The notes below the pieces were generated by a model. That model did not search any database. It was not told where the DNA came from and worked only from the letters and a program-made list of their open reading frames with translations. Shown piece after piece: positions 10,933 through 23,481 of a DNA stretch of 64,000 nucleotides. Position 1 is the first letter of the stretch; every line of letters begins with the position of its first letter. Source of the stretch: Rehmannia glutinosa. Lineage: Eukaryota; Streptophyta; Magnoliopsida; Lamiales; Orobanchaceae. The stretch is from the NCBI GenBank assembly GCA_016081115.2, contig JABTTQ020002621.1, forward strand, positions 248,001-312,000, read 5' to 3'. The position numbers and the translations under genes are program-made.

Positions 10933-11440
10933 ATGGGAATCACAATTACCAAAAGCCTTTTCTCTTATTTTCTTCTAGTCTTGTTATTTGATCTTTTCTT
11001 AATGGCTTGTGCTCGCGCACCAGTCGTGACCCCAAACCCGAACTATGAAGTATATATTTACAGCCAAATTGCCCCAAAATACCCTCCGTTGCAGTTCCGT
11101 TGCCAGTCTAAAGACGACGACCTTGGAAACCACACACTTAAGTTTACAGAAGACTTCCATTGGGGATTTGAAATAATTTTTGGCAACAACACGTTTCTAC
11201 TGTCATTTCTGGTGGAATAATAAACAACAAGAATTCGATGTCTATTATGCTCGTTGGTCATCAAAAATGTGTGATGTACCACCAGTTAATGGTACAAGTC
11301 CTCCTAACTTGTGCTACTGGATAGTAACGACTGATGGCTTCTATTTTACAAATAAAGCACAGTGGACCTTTTTGACGCGATACAAAAATATTCGTGGAAT
11401 TGATTGGTCTCAGTTATATTATTTGGCATTTCTATTTTAG
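10933..11440 (+). pseudogene. S1-family (SPH) secreted protein gene, one frameshift
   Basis: The product belongs to the plant self-incompatibility S1 family (SPH proteins), small secreted cysteine-containing proteins. Poppy S1 is the founding pistil determinant, and most homologues have no known role. The ATG at 10933 opens a signal peptide with a hydrophobic core at about residues 7-25 ending near MACA. After it come FRCQSKDDDLGNHTL and DFHWGFE. Near 11175-11185 the reading shifts by one base. In the new frame it continues ATTRFYCHFWW, then FDVYYARWSSKMCDV and NLCYWIV, ending at the stop at 11438-11440. The four conserved Cys are all present across the two frames. Length (about 168 residues combined) is near normal for the family. 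The single lesion, with everything else intact, means a recent pseudogene or a one-base sequence error. No intron is needed. Confidence 0.85.
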
Positions 11441-12841
11441 CATAATCAATAATAAGTGCCAATTGTATTCCCTAGTCCAGTTTCTCAATTATTCAGCTGC
11501 AATTATGTGTACTATGTCAGAAGAAAATTAAGTTGCCATATGTGCAATGACCATTACCTCCAATCTGCAAGATAAAAGATATATACAACGTTCGACATCT
11601 ATATTATAAATTGCAAATGATAATCTTCATTCTATTTATTTGCTTCTGATGGGTTAAATCCAATAATAATCTAATTATAATAAACCCAACTTATAAAGGC
11701 ACAAACGCTTATAATATGTAAGCCCAACAAGCCAATTCATTTTTGGACCCAATGAGCCTATATATAAAGTGCATACACCGCGTCACACTTTGAATAATAA
11801 CTATGTCGATGATCCTATAAATACCCCCATCAAACCTAATTGTTAAGGTATGAAATTCATTCTAGCTAATTATCTAGCATTGTTAATTCTAATTATTCTC
11901 CGGCTTTCTCGATTTCACTTGAGCGTCAAACAGTTTTCATCGGGACAATTCGACGCTTTAACGACTTATTGTGTTATAGCGCAGTGACCCAATTTATTTT
12001 TGACATCCATCTTGGAAAATCGAAGAAAGAAGTGATGCCACATTAGCTTCAAACACTTTTTATTACTGTTGACTTTTCTCATTTTATGATAAGGCAAAAA
12101 TGGAGCTGCACTATAGCACAAAACTGTTTATTTTTTATTTATTATTATTATTCTGCCTACAAATTGAAACTTGAATTCGTTTAATTCTAACATTCATAAC
12201 CAGCAAAAAGGGAGAATATAGAAAGAATACCTATATACACATTTACAAATAACAATTATAATTTTATAAACAAGATTCAAGCTAGGAAAATATATATGTT
12301 ACAGTGTCTATATCATCAGATTTAGAGATCATCCCCATCTGTAATTAGATAGAGGATACACATAATATCTTTCAAAATCTAGCCGCTTTGATCCTCCATC
12401 TCTTTTCTCTCTTTCTTTCCCATCATCTAGTTCCGAGGAGGAGAGAAGTAATTTCAATGATTTTAGTCTCTTTTCATGCATAAATTTGTTCCTAATTAAT
12501 AGGAAGCTTTTATTGTCCCCAATAGGTGGCTTGTATTTTTAGTAAATAAATTTATCGTATATATGGATATTATTCGTAAAATTCAAATGAGTCATTACCA
12601 GGTGATAAGTCGAAGAAGCGAGATCAATTTCTTTGGTACGTATTTTGTTTAGCGCCTTCGTTGCGATGTTACGATTCTACAAATCAGCTAGATTTGTTTA
12701 TGTTTAAAAATTTTGTTTTTGATCTCAGTAAAGGTTTATGATCGTGTAGGGTTTGCTACAATTTTTTATTCGAACTTGTAATCGGGCCAGAGTTGTTTTT
12801 GGATGAATGAATGAAATTCATTTTTATTCTAAAAACAAATA
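11441..12841. other. Intergenic DNA with an LTR-like scrap
   Basis: No gene was recognised. Around 11750-12020 there is a TATA-like TATATATAAAG and a CTATAAATACCCCC box, then a phrase GATTTCACTTGAGCGTC and ATCCATCTTGG. This resembles the promoter and R region of plant LTRs, possibly a solo LTR remnant. The stretch 12640-12830 ends in repeated GAATGAATGAAATTCATTTTT, which may be the tail of a non-LTR element. Confidence 0.35.
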
Positions 12842-13280
12842 TTGGAGCATTCCCAAGTGACTATATAAATTTAAGAGAATGTTTTGCAAAATAAAGAGCA
12901 ATTTTAAATTGAAGACTATATTTTTGACATCTTCCAACATACTCTTTGTATGTGACTCTTTATTTTCTCTTTTTAAAAATTAATTTATTATACATTTTAA
13001 AATTGATGTTAAAAAGGGTCATTCAAATGGATTTTGGAAGTAATTGCCATTGAAAGAGTCATTCAAAGTGTACGAAATCAACAAATTTAATAGTGGAAGT
13101 AATTTATTATTTAATGCGATTAATTATAGCGATGTATTTTGGTTCACTTAATTTGGAGAGTGGAAACTCATTATCTAAATTTAAAAGTTAAAATAAAAAA
13201 TTGCTGATGATTTTCAGTTGATGACTCTTGAAATAACCACCATTAATTTTTTAATGAAAAAGTCTATTAAGGATGCTCTT
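12842..13280. mobile_element. MITE with GAGCATTCC-type ends
   Basis: The left end TTGGAGCATTCCCAA and the right end TTAAGGATGCTCTT form short imperfect inverted repeats. ACAAATA precedes the left end (12835-12841) and follows the right end (13281-13287). With one further base this may be an 8-bp hAT-type duplication. It is non-coding and AT-rich. Confidence 0.5.
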
Positions 13281-16010
13281 ACAAATACAAATATGTATAT
13301 GGTGTTGCAAATCTGCATAGAAATCTTTTTGCAATGAAGTCATGTCTTTCCATATTAGAAAAACCATAATCTAAAAACATTTCTGTTACTGAACATATGT
13401 AATCAAATTGAAAGATAACTTTTGAAAATACATTTTCATGTTACAACAAAATTAATAAAATGTTTCAACACAAAAAATATTTATAATATAAATATTAAAA
13501 TATAAATGGAAACAAGCGACTTACCGGTTGGCGGTGTCATTTGGTTCTCTAGTTTTTAATATATAAGCTATCGTTTCGATAAAAAAGTACTTCTAAGTCC
13601 AGTTTTCAGTTTTCAATGTTGGAAAGTGAATTTTCAAATTTTATTGATTTCGTATGAGAATTAAGAATTTGTTTGGCTTGGATAGTTATCTTGTTTCCTA
13701 ACATAAGTGATTTACTTGTCATATATTTGTATATATCTTCTTTCCTTGTGTATTAGGTCTCTTGAAGGGTTTGGACGACTATATAAAGGGAAGAGGACGT
13801 CCATAATACTTACACAAGAAAGATACCGAGAGATACAAGAGTCTTGAGAGAGTTAAGAGTCATACAAGCACAAGGAGTCTCATTTGTCTGGATGTGATTT
13901 CGAATGTGACTACATCCGAGATCACATTCAGTTTTTGCGATTGTGTTTGTTAGCTTTTCATCCATTGTTTTTAGTATTGTGATCAACAAAGTCCACACAT
14001 GTCTATTGTTGGATGAGTTGAATTACATAGATCGGATATACTCTAGATATGAGTTTTTCGTTGAGTTTCTACTAGTTGGATTTTAGTATTTTTGTATACG
14101 GAATCAAACTATATTTACTAGTGAAAAGTTTTGCCATATTGGCACGTCTACAAGCTTGTTGTCTTGTAGACAATTTTTTTTCGTGTGTCTCTTTATTGTT
14201 TTACAAAATTCCATTTTGCATGTGATTGTGAATGTGACCACATCCGCAATCACATCCTTACTCGCAAAACTTTTGGTAAATATCCGTGCTATAATTCTTT
14301 CAATAATATCGAAATATATATATATATATAAATCGAATAAGAAGAAGTTATATGCAAATTTACTAAATATGTTTTCTTTTAATTTTTGTAATAAAACAAA
14401 GAAAACATTATTACTCTAAAAGAAAAGAAAAAAATGGATCAGGTTAATATGGACGAGATTACCCATTTCGGGTGTTTTTGGGTTTGATCGCGTAACAATA
14501 ATTTTTTAGCTATCAATTTTAATGCACAATTGGGCTAGGCATGTCACCGATTTCTGATTAAACTGATCGAAGACCGATCCCATCCAGATTTCACAACATT
14601 TAAATTCAACTGCATACAGTAAAACTGATTGGAGGACATTGTTACATAAAATCCACATGACTTGAAATGATGAGAATTTCTAGATTATTCGACCAAATTA
14701 GTTATTTGGAATTTGACATATGATTTGGCGCCTAGACCTTGCAAAATGAAGCCCGACCAGTCCAAGGTTTGGACTAGGCCAAGCATTTTGCGGCCCGAGC
14801 AAAAAATCGCATGCACTCCAATTTTTTTCAAAAGCCAACATTTTGCCAATTCAATTGGCGCCCATGTGTAGAGAGAGTGCAGATTAAAAATCTCATTTAG
14901 CTTATGGAGTGCCATTTTAACTGGTATTTTTAATTCAATCTCATCAATAAAAACTTTTTTTTTGACTATAAAATCTATAAATCCTCAGTATTTTCGAGTA
15001 ATATATATGCACTTCATGTGTCAACATTAGGCTAATTTTAAAATTCTCGCACAAACTTGAACTCAACGAGTCTTCTTATTACTTACAACTAGTCTTTTTT
15101 GTGCGTGCGATGCACAGAGTGCATATCAGTGAGACATTTGTTTTGTACTATTACATGTGCATTTTTTTAATAATTATATGAATTCCATCATCCGCATTTT
15201 GGAATGGCAATATCCCCATGAGAAACCATACCTATTGGTAATTGAATAGAATGGGACGTGGAATCCCCGCTTAATTCGAGGGGATGGAGTTGGGATGTGA
15301 GCGGGAATGGAGATTTCCCGTTTCTCTAGAATCGATGATGAAATATGGACAATATTTATATTCTCGCCTCCCTTCCCATTCCGATTAGATAAAATGGGAT
15401 TCTCCGTTCTCATCCTCATTCCCCAAAGATGCATATTGTGTTTATCTATTATTAATATTAATTCTATTTATAATTTTTATTTATTAATTCTAAAAATTAA
15501 ACACAAGAATCTTTAAAATTTTACTTGCTCTTATTCTTTGTTTTACAAATTATGAATTTATGTTATCTCGTATTTAAAAAAAAAGAGAGATTGCTTTAAG
15601 TTTTGAATTTCAAAAACTAATTATAATATGAAAATAATTATTTTTATTATAAATCAAACGGTTGAACAATAAAATAAATTATTATAAATTATAAAAAATC
15701 TCTTTAAATACGATATTATTTGATCGTGTAATTTTATGAATTAAATCTATTATAGATCATGTTTATCTATAAGAAAGTAAAAGTTTGACAAATATTTTAA
15801 CTAACAAATGTTGATTTTTTTATTATCACCCCAATGCTGAATATTTAATAAATTATCTTTACAACCAATAATAAGATCATTTGAAATTTGAATATTTTTG
15901 GGGTTTGGAAAGCTGAATAATTGTAAAAATTACTAAAAGAATTAAACAAAAAATATGTTTTATATTTAGCAACACATTTTTAAGGGAAATGGAACAATTC
16001 AAAAAATAAA

Positions 16011-16041
<31 letters not shown>

Positions 16042-17350
16042 CAAAAAATTATCAAATAGCCAACTTCATATCTAATTCCAAATATACAACTCTAAAACTC
16101 GATTATCAAAATACGTTGATAAATATAAAAAATAATTTCTATTAACACAAAATGTACGTTAATATATAAAAAATATTTTTCTCGTATATAAAATACTATT
16201 ATAAATATAATTTTATATTGAATAAATTTAATTTTCGTCTTACAAATATATATAATATTATGTATGGATATATGTTATATATAAAATTTGGATACATATT
16301 TTGAGGTATGTTTTTCAATTAAAATAAGTATTTTTTAATTTAATTTAATCAATTCAATTATAATTTTATATAATTACAAAGAAACGGGCTAAGCACAAAA
16401 ATAACTATAAATATGTTATAAATAGCCAAAATACATGATTATAAACTGATGTCCAATAGCCCGAATGCATAATTTTTAAAGCTCATTATAAATTACAAAG
16501 TCTTGAATAAATATTTCTTATATTTTTTATTAGTTATGTTTTTTATTTCATATATACAATATGCGTGTCAAGTTGAAGATCATAAAAAATAATTAATTTG
16601 ATTTATTATACGTAAAAAATGGATCAAAAATAAAAAAAGTTATTAATTTTTGAAATAAAAAATAAAAATAAATAAATACAAGAATTAATGCAAAAGATAC
16701 ACACAGATTTGGAAAGATAATTTTATACTATTTTTTATATTTTTATATTATTTTGAAAAGTTATTATTTAAAGAAAGTTGACTACCCAAAATAATAAAAT
16801 ACCAAATATTTATCACTTCTTATTATTATACATATGTTTATTACTTTTTATAGCACAAAATAATGGACGAAAAAATATTCTCATACTCAACGGTGGACCG
16901 GGCCCCCAAAATTTTCCAAATGTTTTTTCCCCGCAAAAGTTTTCCAAATAATTTTATAAAAGGTAAAATAAATGAATTAATTTACAATTGCCCCCCAAAA
17001 GTTTCCAAAAATCCCCCCCAAAGTTTTCCAAATTATTTTTTAAAGGTAAAATAAATGAATTAATTTATAATTTTCCCCCAAAATTTGATAAAAACTTCAA
17101 ATAGTTGTCTTTTATAATATAAAAAGCCATTAATTAAGGTTAGTATATGAAAAAAAAATCGCATAGATTAAATTTATAAACTCGGTCCGTTTTTCGCCCC
17201 CAATGCCGGAATCTGCGTCCGCCACTGTTCATACTATTTCAGGAAGCGGCTTTTATTATATATATAGATATATACCAATTGAATTTTGAATTCGAATAAA
17301 ACTATTTTTGACACCCGATTTATGACAGACCAAATTTACATTTCGGTAAG
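13281..17350. other. AT-rich intergenic DNA with repeat scraps
   Basis: No gene was recognised in these 4 kb. An LTR-like promoter stretch lies at about 13680-14060 (ACTATATAAAGGGAAGAGG, then a run of AAGAGTCTTGAGAGAG). A fragment with hAT-type GGAATGGCAATATCCCC text is at 15190-15430. A TA microsatellite is at 16014-16040. Between 16862 and 17225, CCCCCAAAATTTTCCAAA-like phrases repeat three to four times, ending in GAATCTGCGTCCGCCACTG, which resembles a transposon terminus. Short frames here, such as 14156-14419 and 16863-17054, have no protein-like features. Confidence 0.45.
16014..16040. repeat. AT dinucleotide microsatellite
   Basis: An uninterrupted run of AT dinucleotides lies in AT-rich DNA. 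Confidence 0.9.
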
Positions 17351-17364
17351 AAAGATAAGACCGA
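17351..17364. repeat. 5' target site duplication of the LINE
   Basis: AAAGATAAGACCGA matches AAAGATAAGACTGA at 23482-23495. Confidence 0.8.
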
Positions 17365-17849
17365 CCGAGAAACTAACCTCGGCGAACAAAAGTGCTCCTG
17401 TTTGGAGTGAGGTTTTCTCTCTCTTGTAGAGGGGTTTGAAGTTTCACTTTTGTGGAGGGAAAGTGCTTTTTCAACTGTTCATAAAATATTCAAAAATTTC
17501 AAAAAAATTTCAAAAGTTTTCGAAAAATTGCTAAAATCATTTACTTTGTTTTGACTTTCGATTTAACTTCTTCATGGGCATAACATTTATTGTCTCTTGC
17601 AATTAATCCTTGTCTTTTGTTGGTGCTCTTTGTTTATTCTGTTCCATTAAATTTCCCCTGCTCAATCATACTACTTGTTCCCGGATCTTTGTGTTCATGT
17701 CCCATTTTTTTCGCTACATTTTTTCTCGCTCTAAGCGTCGGTGATCGGGTGTATCGCAGGGTGTTGGGCGTGGTGGGGCTTGCTTTGGTTCTTGATTTTG
17801 TCCAGGTCTCATTTATGGTGTTCATTTTTGGGAGTATTAGAGTGGGGAC

Positions 17850-18530
17850 CCAATTTGAGCTATGGAGTGAATATTTTGAAAGGTTGCAAAAATTTATGCT
17901 CTCGGCAGATGAAAATAATGGAATAGTTTTGGATGATGATGATATTGCGCTGAGTTTAGAAGAATGCTCAAGGAGCTTCTTTGGGAAAAATATTCGGTGT
18001 TAAAAGGTGAGCTTCCTAGGATGAAGATAAAAATGGAATCTATTTGGCTTACGAAAGAAAATTTTCAAATTCGGGAAATTGGCCATAATGCTTTTCAATT
18101 TGTTTTTGGAAACAAGGAGGATAGAGATAAAATGTTGAAAGGGAAATCTTGGACATATGATAATCAATATTTAATTTTGAAAGAATGGAGGGAGAAAGAG
18201 ATACGATTGGTGGACGAATTTAACACAGTGGAAATATGGATCCAAATTTGGAATATCCCTCTGCATTGGATAGTTGTGAAAACGAGTTTGAAGGTTGGGA
18301 AAATGTTTGGGCGGGTTATGGATGTTCATATACCGAAGGGGAGCCTAAAAGGAGATTTTCCAAAATTAAGTTGGAGTAAACTTGGAAAAACCTCTATTTA
18401 GGGGAACATTCATTAATTTTGGGTGTGAGAAGGTTTGGGTTGATTTCGGTATGAGAACCCTTGCAGGTTTTGCTATTCTTGTGGTATTGTGGGGCATACC
18501 GAAAAAATATGTGAAGCTCGAAGACAAGAT
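17850..18530 (+). pseudogene. LINE ORF1: DUF4283 and CCHC zinc knuckle, broken
   Basis: This would encode the element's RNA-binding ORF1 protein. The reading ENNGIVLDDDDIALSLEECS begins the DUF4283 domain. A frame change falls near 18000. The main frame then gives KIKMESIWLTKENFQIREIG, NAFQFVFGNKEDRDKML and SWTYDNQYLILKEW, then WIQIWNIPLHW. After a further break near 18400, the sequence at 18465-18515 reads CYSCGIVGHTEKIC, a CCHC zinc knuckle (zf-CCHC_4 type). DUF4283 followed by this knuckle is characteristic of plant L1 ORF1. Confidence 0.8.
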
Positions 18531-19287
18531 CTCAGAGTAATAACCTCAAGGGAGGATAATATGGTGAATGGCTTAAAGCCAATGAGTTGTGGAACAAAAT
18601 CAAAATGGATAAACCGCCATCCGGTAATGAGAAAGAAAGTGCACATAAACCGGCAAAGAACCCCAAGTGAAATTAATATTAGTAGGAGTGATGTTGAAAG
18701 GGTAAAGGGCGAAGACGTCGAAAGTAATCGGGATCAAAAGGGAATAATGGGGTTGGGCGTGAGTCGGCGAATATCAAGCAACGGGGATTAGTATTAAGGA
18801 AAGGCGGTGATTGAAGGGATGGTGGATGATGGTGTGAAGAATAAAGTTTCTCCTAGAATTGAAGGGGAAGTGGAAAGGGTTTAATGCGACTATGAATATT
18901 GACGGATTTTAAAGCAAATTGATACGAGTGGGCGCATGAGGGACTGAAATGGTTAATGTTCGATTTTGGTGAATCAAAATAGAACACCATTAAAAGATAT
19001 AACTATGAAGGTGTTCTCTGCTCAAAATTGAGGTAAGTATTGGTTCAAATCAAAAAATGAAGGGAAGGAAGCAGACAAGTAAGATCAAGGTTGAAAATTT
19101 GGATTAAGAAAAGAACATTGTAGGGGATAAGAATGACAACAATAAGAGAGCCACGATGCTATATGATTTGATTGTGAGAACATGCGGGGTATAGGCAAGA
19201 GGAGGAAGACTAGGGTGGATGAGGAGGATATGAAGGACAAAGCGATGAGGTGGCGAGTGTCGTAACCATATGGCCCCTCGGTGATAA
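18531..19287 (+). pseudogene. LINE ORF1 C-terminus and inter-ORF spacer
   Basis: The stretch is Lys/Arg-rich and low in complexity, with several short frames, as expected for the tail of ORF1 and the spacer before ORF2. No domain is seen. Confidence 0.5.
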
Positions 19288-19960
19288 ATGAAAGTTTGCA
19301 TGTGGAATTGTAGAGGGCAGGAGGGCCCTGTACAATTTCCCAATTGAAGGAGGCCATTAAAAGCCACCTCCCTGATTTAATTTTCTTGTCTGAAACAAAA
19401 AAGAAGCAGAGTTTCATAGCTACGGTTTGTAGAAATATCAAGGTGGAGGATAGATGGAAATGTGTGGATCCGGTGGGAAAAGTGGTGGTTTATTTGTGAG
19501 TTGGTCTGAGAATGTGACTATTTGTGATATTATTTGCTGTGATTTTTGTGTGGAGGTCTGCTGTGAAAGTAAGAGTTACCCCTTTAAATGGTGGGTTATT
19601 TTTGTATATGCAAGTCTGAGATCTTTGAGGTGAGACAAATGCAATGGGAATATCATGCGGTGAAAAACAGAAATGGGGTGATGTTTGGATGATTGGGGGG
19701 GATTTTTAATGCTATTACTTCTAATATTGAGAAGAATGGGGGAAGAATCAGATCAGAGGCTTATTTTAGAGATTTTAAAAGCTTTATTTGCAACTTTGAA
19801 TCTGGTGGATATTCCTTTCCAAAGGCGCTCTTTCACTTGGTCCAATAATAGGGAGGGTAAGGAGTTCATTGACGAGAGGTTGGATAGAATTATGGCTTCC
19901 CAGATTGGATGGTGAGTTCCTATGGTCAAGTGTTGCATAATCAGATGCAATCCTCGGATC
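19288..19960 (+). pseudogene. LINE ORF2 endonuclease domain (APE-type), broken
   Basis: The ATG at 19288 starts ORF2 with the hallmark MKVCMWNCRGQEG. PDLIFLSETKKK then supplies the catalytic Glu block of the exonuclease-endonuclease-phosphatase fold. GGLFVSWSENVTI follows. Near 19690 the frame shifts inside a G run, where the DFNAI block lies. Later FTWSNNREGKEFIDERLDR, the conserved C-terminal block, appears at 19835-19900. The endonuclease would nick target DNA to prime reverse transcription. Confidence 0.8.
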
Positions 19961-20640
19961 ATTGTATGTTGATTCTTGATATTGATAAAAAAGGGAAAAA
20001 AAAGTGCTAGTAGATTCTGTTTTGATGCGGATGGACTAAGGAAGATGAAGTGAAAAAGGTCATTGATTATGCCTGGAATAAAAAGGTGGAGGGACCCCTC
20101 TTATTCAAATTCAAAGGAGAATCACTAATTGCGAATGGCATCGATCCAGTGGAGAGGCAATCAAAAAGCGATCTCGCTTTTGATTCAAGCTTGCAAGATG
20201 AAGATGAATGATATGGCTACTAAGGGTGGGGAGAGAAGCTGGATGGATTGGGATCTTTGAGAAGAATAAGTTGACTTGTGCATATAAAGAGGAAGAAATG
20301 TTTTGGAAACAAAAAGCCGAGTTCGATGGCTAAACGAGGGGGACAAAAATACAAGTTTTTCCATGCATGTACATTGCAAAAAGAAAGAGGAATTACATTG
20401 AGAGGTTGGTTAGGGAGATGGTTCTGAGTGTAATACCGAGAGAGGAGGTTGTGAAAGAGGTGGCGAGAGCACTATAAGGGCTTATTTCAATCTGCTCAAC
20501 CTTGTTTTGACCCGAATACTCTCAATGGTATCCCTACTTCAATTTCCAATGAAATGAACACTATGCTTGACAGACTGTGGAGGATAAAGAAATCTTGGAA
20601 GCTATCTTTGGATCAACACCCAAACAAAGCGGCTTTGATG
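19961..20640 (+). pseudogene. LINE ORF2 endonuclease-RT linker
   Basis: The region is coding-like but heavily frameshifted. Near 20615-20665 the reading TPKQSGFDGMTPLFFQFYW corresponds to the usual KAPGPDGF-type block that begins plant LINE RT. Confidence 0.6.
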
Positions 20641-21680
20641 GTATGACTCCTCTATTCTTCCAATTTTATTGGCTTTAATTAAAGCCGATATGATTTACGC
20701 AATTAAAAGCTTTTCGTAAAGTGCAAATACCTCATGCTACTAGCCATACCCTCATTACCCTTATCCCCAAAATCAAAAATCCGACTTCCATTGGGCACTA
20801 CAGACCTATAAGCTTATGCAATGTCACTTATAAAATCATCTCCAAAATAATTGCTAATAGAATTAAACCTGCCTTGCATCTGTGTATTAGCAAAAATCAA
20901 TCAGCCTTTATTCCAGGGAGACAAATTGTTGACAATGTGATTATTGCTAATGAGTGTGTCCATTATCTTGATCTTAGGAGAGGGAAAAACCACTTCATGG
21001 CACTCAAATTAGATATGGCCAAGGCCTATGACAGAGTGGAATGGTCTTTTCTTGGGAATGTTTTGATAAAAATGGGATTTTCTATGGTGTTTGTTTCTTG
21101 GATTAGGGCCTGCATTTGCTCCCCTGTCTTCTCTTTTAACATCAATGGGCAATCTGCGGGCTTTGTGGAACCATCTAGAGGTATTAGACAAGGGGATCCC
21201 TTGTCTCCCTACCTGTTTATTATTCTGTCTGAGGCCCTTTCTAATCTGTTCAATCAGGCTAGATTACATAATACCTTCCAGGGCATTAAAATTGGTCCCC
21301 ATGCCCCCGTCATTACCCATTTATTTTTTTTCGATGATTCGTGATTTTTGTAAAGTCGACTCTATGCATGCCCATATTGTTAAAAATATCTTGAAAAAAT
21401 ATTGTGATGGTTCGGTCAAATGGTGAATTTAGAAAAATCATCGTGCTTTTTAGCAAAAACTCGATTCGACTCTAAAAGTGATATTTGTCAAATCCTTCAT
21501 GGTATCGAGAGAGCACCTTTGCTCCAAATACCTTGGGCTGCCTATGGGGATTGGGAGATCAAAGATAGACACTTTCAAATATATTAATGCGAGGTTGTGC
21601 ATAATAGGATGTTGAATTGGAAAAACAAATTTCGAGTCTATTTGGTAAAGAAACATTTTTGAAATCTGTTATTGGTGCTC
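20641..21680 (+). pseudogene. LINE ORF2 reverse transcriptase, broken
   Basis: The longest open stretch (20721-21344) reads HTLITLIPKIKNPTSIGHYR, PISLCNVTYKIISKIIANR, NQSAFIPGRQIVDNVIIANE, KLDMAKAYDRVEWSFL and GIRQGDPLSPYLFI, the standard L1 RT motifs in order. The catalytic box reads F-F-D-D-S where F-A-D-D is usual. A stop follows directly (near 21342). The remainder continues in other frames to about 21680. The aspartates are retained but the enzyme is truncated. Confidence 0.9.
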
Positions 21681-22640
21681 TACCCACTTATGTAATGTCT
21701 GTTTCAAGCTTCATGTATCTCTCTGTTAGGATATTTGTAAGCTTGCCTCTAAATTCTAGTGGGGTAGCAAGATAGAGGGCCATAATAAAATTCATTGGGC
21801 TAGTTGGAGTAGAATGGCTATTCCTAAAGAGAGAGGGGGCTTGGGTTTAAGGATATTATGTTGTTTAATGAGATTCGCTTGCTAAACAACTTTGGAGGGT
21901 TATCACTCAACCTAATCTTTTAATGAGCCAAGTTATCAAATGGAGGTACTTCTATGGCAAGAAGTCGTTTGAGGTTGCCCCTAAAAATAATGATTCTTGG
22001 CTGTGGAAGGGTTGGTTGGCTATGAGAGAGGCTCTTAAAATGGGGGTTAGATTCCAAGTGGGGGATGGCAAATCGATTCAAATTTGGAATTCCCATGGCT
22101 TCCTAAATTACCTGATTTTAAACCTGTGATAAGGGAGGGTGCTAACTGCTCCCTGGTTTGGGTGAGAGAGCTCATGAATGAAGGGGGGATGCTTGGAATG
22201 TGAAATTAATTGTGTCTTTATTTTGTGATACAGATGCTGATCTAATCCTTAACACTCCCATCGGTGTGTGTGGAAGGAAAGATCGAATTGTGTGGCATTT
22301 TGATAAGAAAGGAAAATTCTCTGTTCACAATGCCTATGAGGCTTGTGCAACATCGAAGAAGGCATGAAGCGGATGCTCCCGAATCAAGTGACAATAGAAT
22401 ATGGGGGAAATTGTGTGGAGGAAAACATGGAAGTTGAAGATCAAGGAGAAGCTTAAGCACTTCATATGGAGATGTTGGTTCAAGCACCTTGCTACTCATG
22501 ATCAAATCAATAAGAAGGGCATGAATATTGATTCTATCTGTGATTTTTGTGGAGAGAAGGAAGAAACTCTGGAGCATATCTTCTTCTCATGTTCTAGAGC
22601 TCAGTTTTCCGGGAAGTTGGCACTTTTTGTATCATGGGAT
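21681..22640 (+). pseudogene. LINE ORF2 thumb and zf-RVT region, broken
   Basis: At 21923-22080 the reading WRYFYGKKSFEVAP and DSWLWKGWLAMREALKMGVR, then QVGDGKSIQIWN, matches the conserved region after plant LINE RT. At 22270-22600 come DRIVWHFDKKGKFSVHNAY and, after a stop, KLKHFIWRCWFKHLATHDQI, CDFCGEKEETLEHIFFSC. This is the zf-RVT domain with its CxxC and HxxxxC pairs. Confidence 0.8.
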
Positions 22641-23473
22641 GGATCGAGTATGGTACAAAATTCATTTGAAGGGTGGTGGCAACGGTATGTCTCGCTCCTA
22701 TTAAAGATGTTCTTTGAGGATCGTATCCAACTTACAACTTATATCTTGTGGTGGCTTTGGAAAGCTCGAAATTTGTGGGTCTTTCAACGTAGTAAATTAA
22801 TCGAGAAAGTGATTGTGGAATGTCTTTGTGAATGAGTGGATGGAATACAAGGATCTTTGTCTTTGTAAGTCCAAAACTCCAAAATGTAATACCGGGAAGT
22901 GTTCAAGTGTGAATGAATTGTCTTGTGGTAACATTGTAGGACTTGTTTCTTGTGAAGTCGGTGCATGCGTTACTAAAGAGAAATGGGGCACGGGAGGTGT
23001 TTTGAGAGATGAATGTGGAAATTGCATTATGGCATGGAGCTCTTTTAGGGGACAGAACTTTGGGTCCAGTTGAAGCTATTCTCTTAGGCTGTAAGGCATG
23101 CTCTTGTTGTGGCTTCTAGATTACAAAGAAACATAATCGTGGATCGATATAGATGTGAAGGAGATTGCGAGAAAATTAGAGCACGGATTGGAATTCGATG
23201 CAACTAATATGACGATTCTTTCAAGACATCTACGTCTTTCAAGAACTGAATTTGGAATGTTTCTTTTTGTTTCTGTTAGTTCTTGTAATTTATCTACTAG
23301 TGTTAGCCTTGCTTGTTTGGCTGTTGAGGGGGAATGTTCTCAAGAATGGCTTCACCTAGGTTAGTTATCGCTTGGATTTCTTGAAATCCTTGTTCCTATT
23401 GTGACCAGTTGGTCACCGCCATTGTAATCTGAATTTTCTCGAGTTTATATATAATAAGTAACCATCGTTTGAT
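22641..23473 (+). pseudogene. LINE ORF2 RNase H-like C-terminus and 3' UTR
   Basis: The reading GTGGVLRDECGNCIMAWSS at about 22990-23050 is the start of an RVT_3 RNase H domain as found at the end of plant L1 ORF2. EAILLGCKAC follows after a frame change. The last 110 bp are untranslated and lead to the oligo-A tail at 23474. Confidence 0.7.
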
Positions 23474-23481
23474 AAAAAAAA

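Larger units (their letters stand above)
17365..23481 (+). mobile_element. L1-type LINE, full-length but inactive
   Basis: The element runs from a pyrimidine-rich leader through ORF1 (DUF4283 plus zinc knuckle) and ORF2 (endonuclease, RT, zf-RVT and RNase H) to an oligo-A tail at 23474-23484. The 14 bases AAAGATAAGACCGA at 17351-17364 are repeated as AAAGATAAGACTGA at 23482-23495 with one difference. These long target duplications of variable size are typical of LINE insertion. The domain order is that of plant L1 elements. Both ORFs carry many frameshifts and stops, so it cannot move on its own. Because the 5' TSD abuts the leader, it appears to be a full-length copy, not 5'-truncated. Confidence 0.85.

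Noticed and set aside
14156..14419. Plus-strand 87-codon frame with a hydrophobic start
   Set aside because: It is AT-rich with a TA microsatellite in it, has no domain, and runs into Lys/Asn-rich low complexity.
19085..19441. Minus-strand frames of 87 and 118 codons
   Set aside because: They are antisense shadows of the LINE endonuclease, whose motifs read clearly on the plus strand.
20641..21344. An intact reverse transcriptase gene of the host
   Set aside because: The frame stops right after the catalytic box, and the rest of ORF2 is in other frames. It is a LINE remnant.
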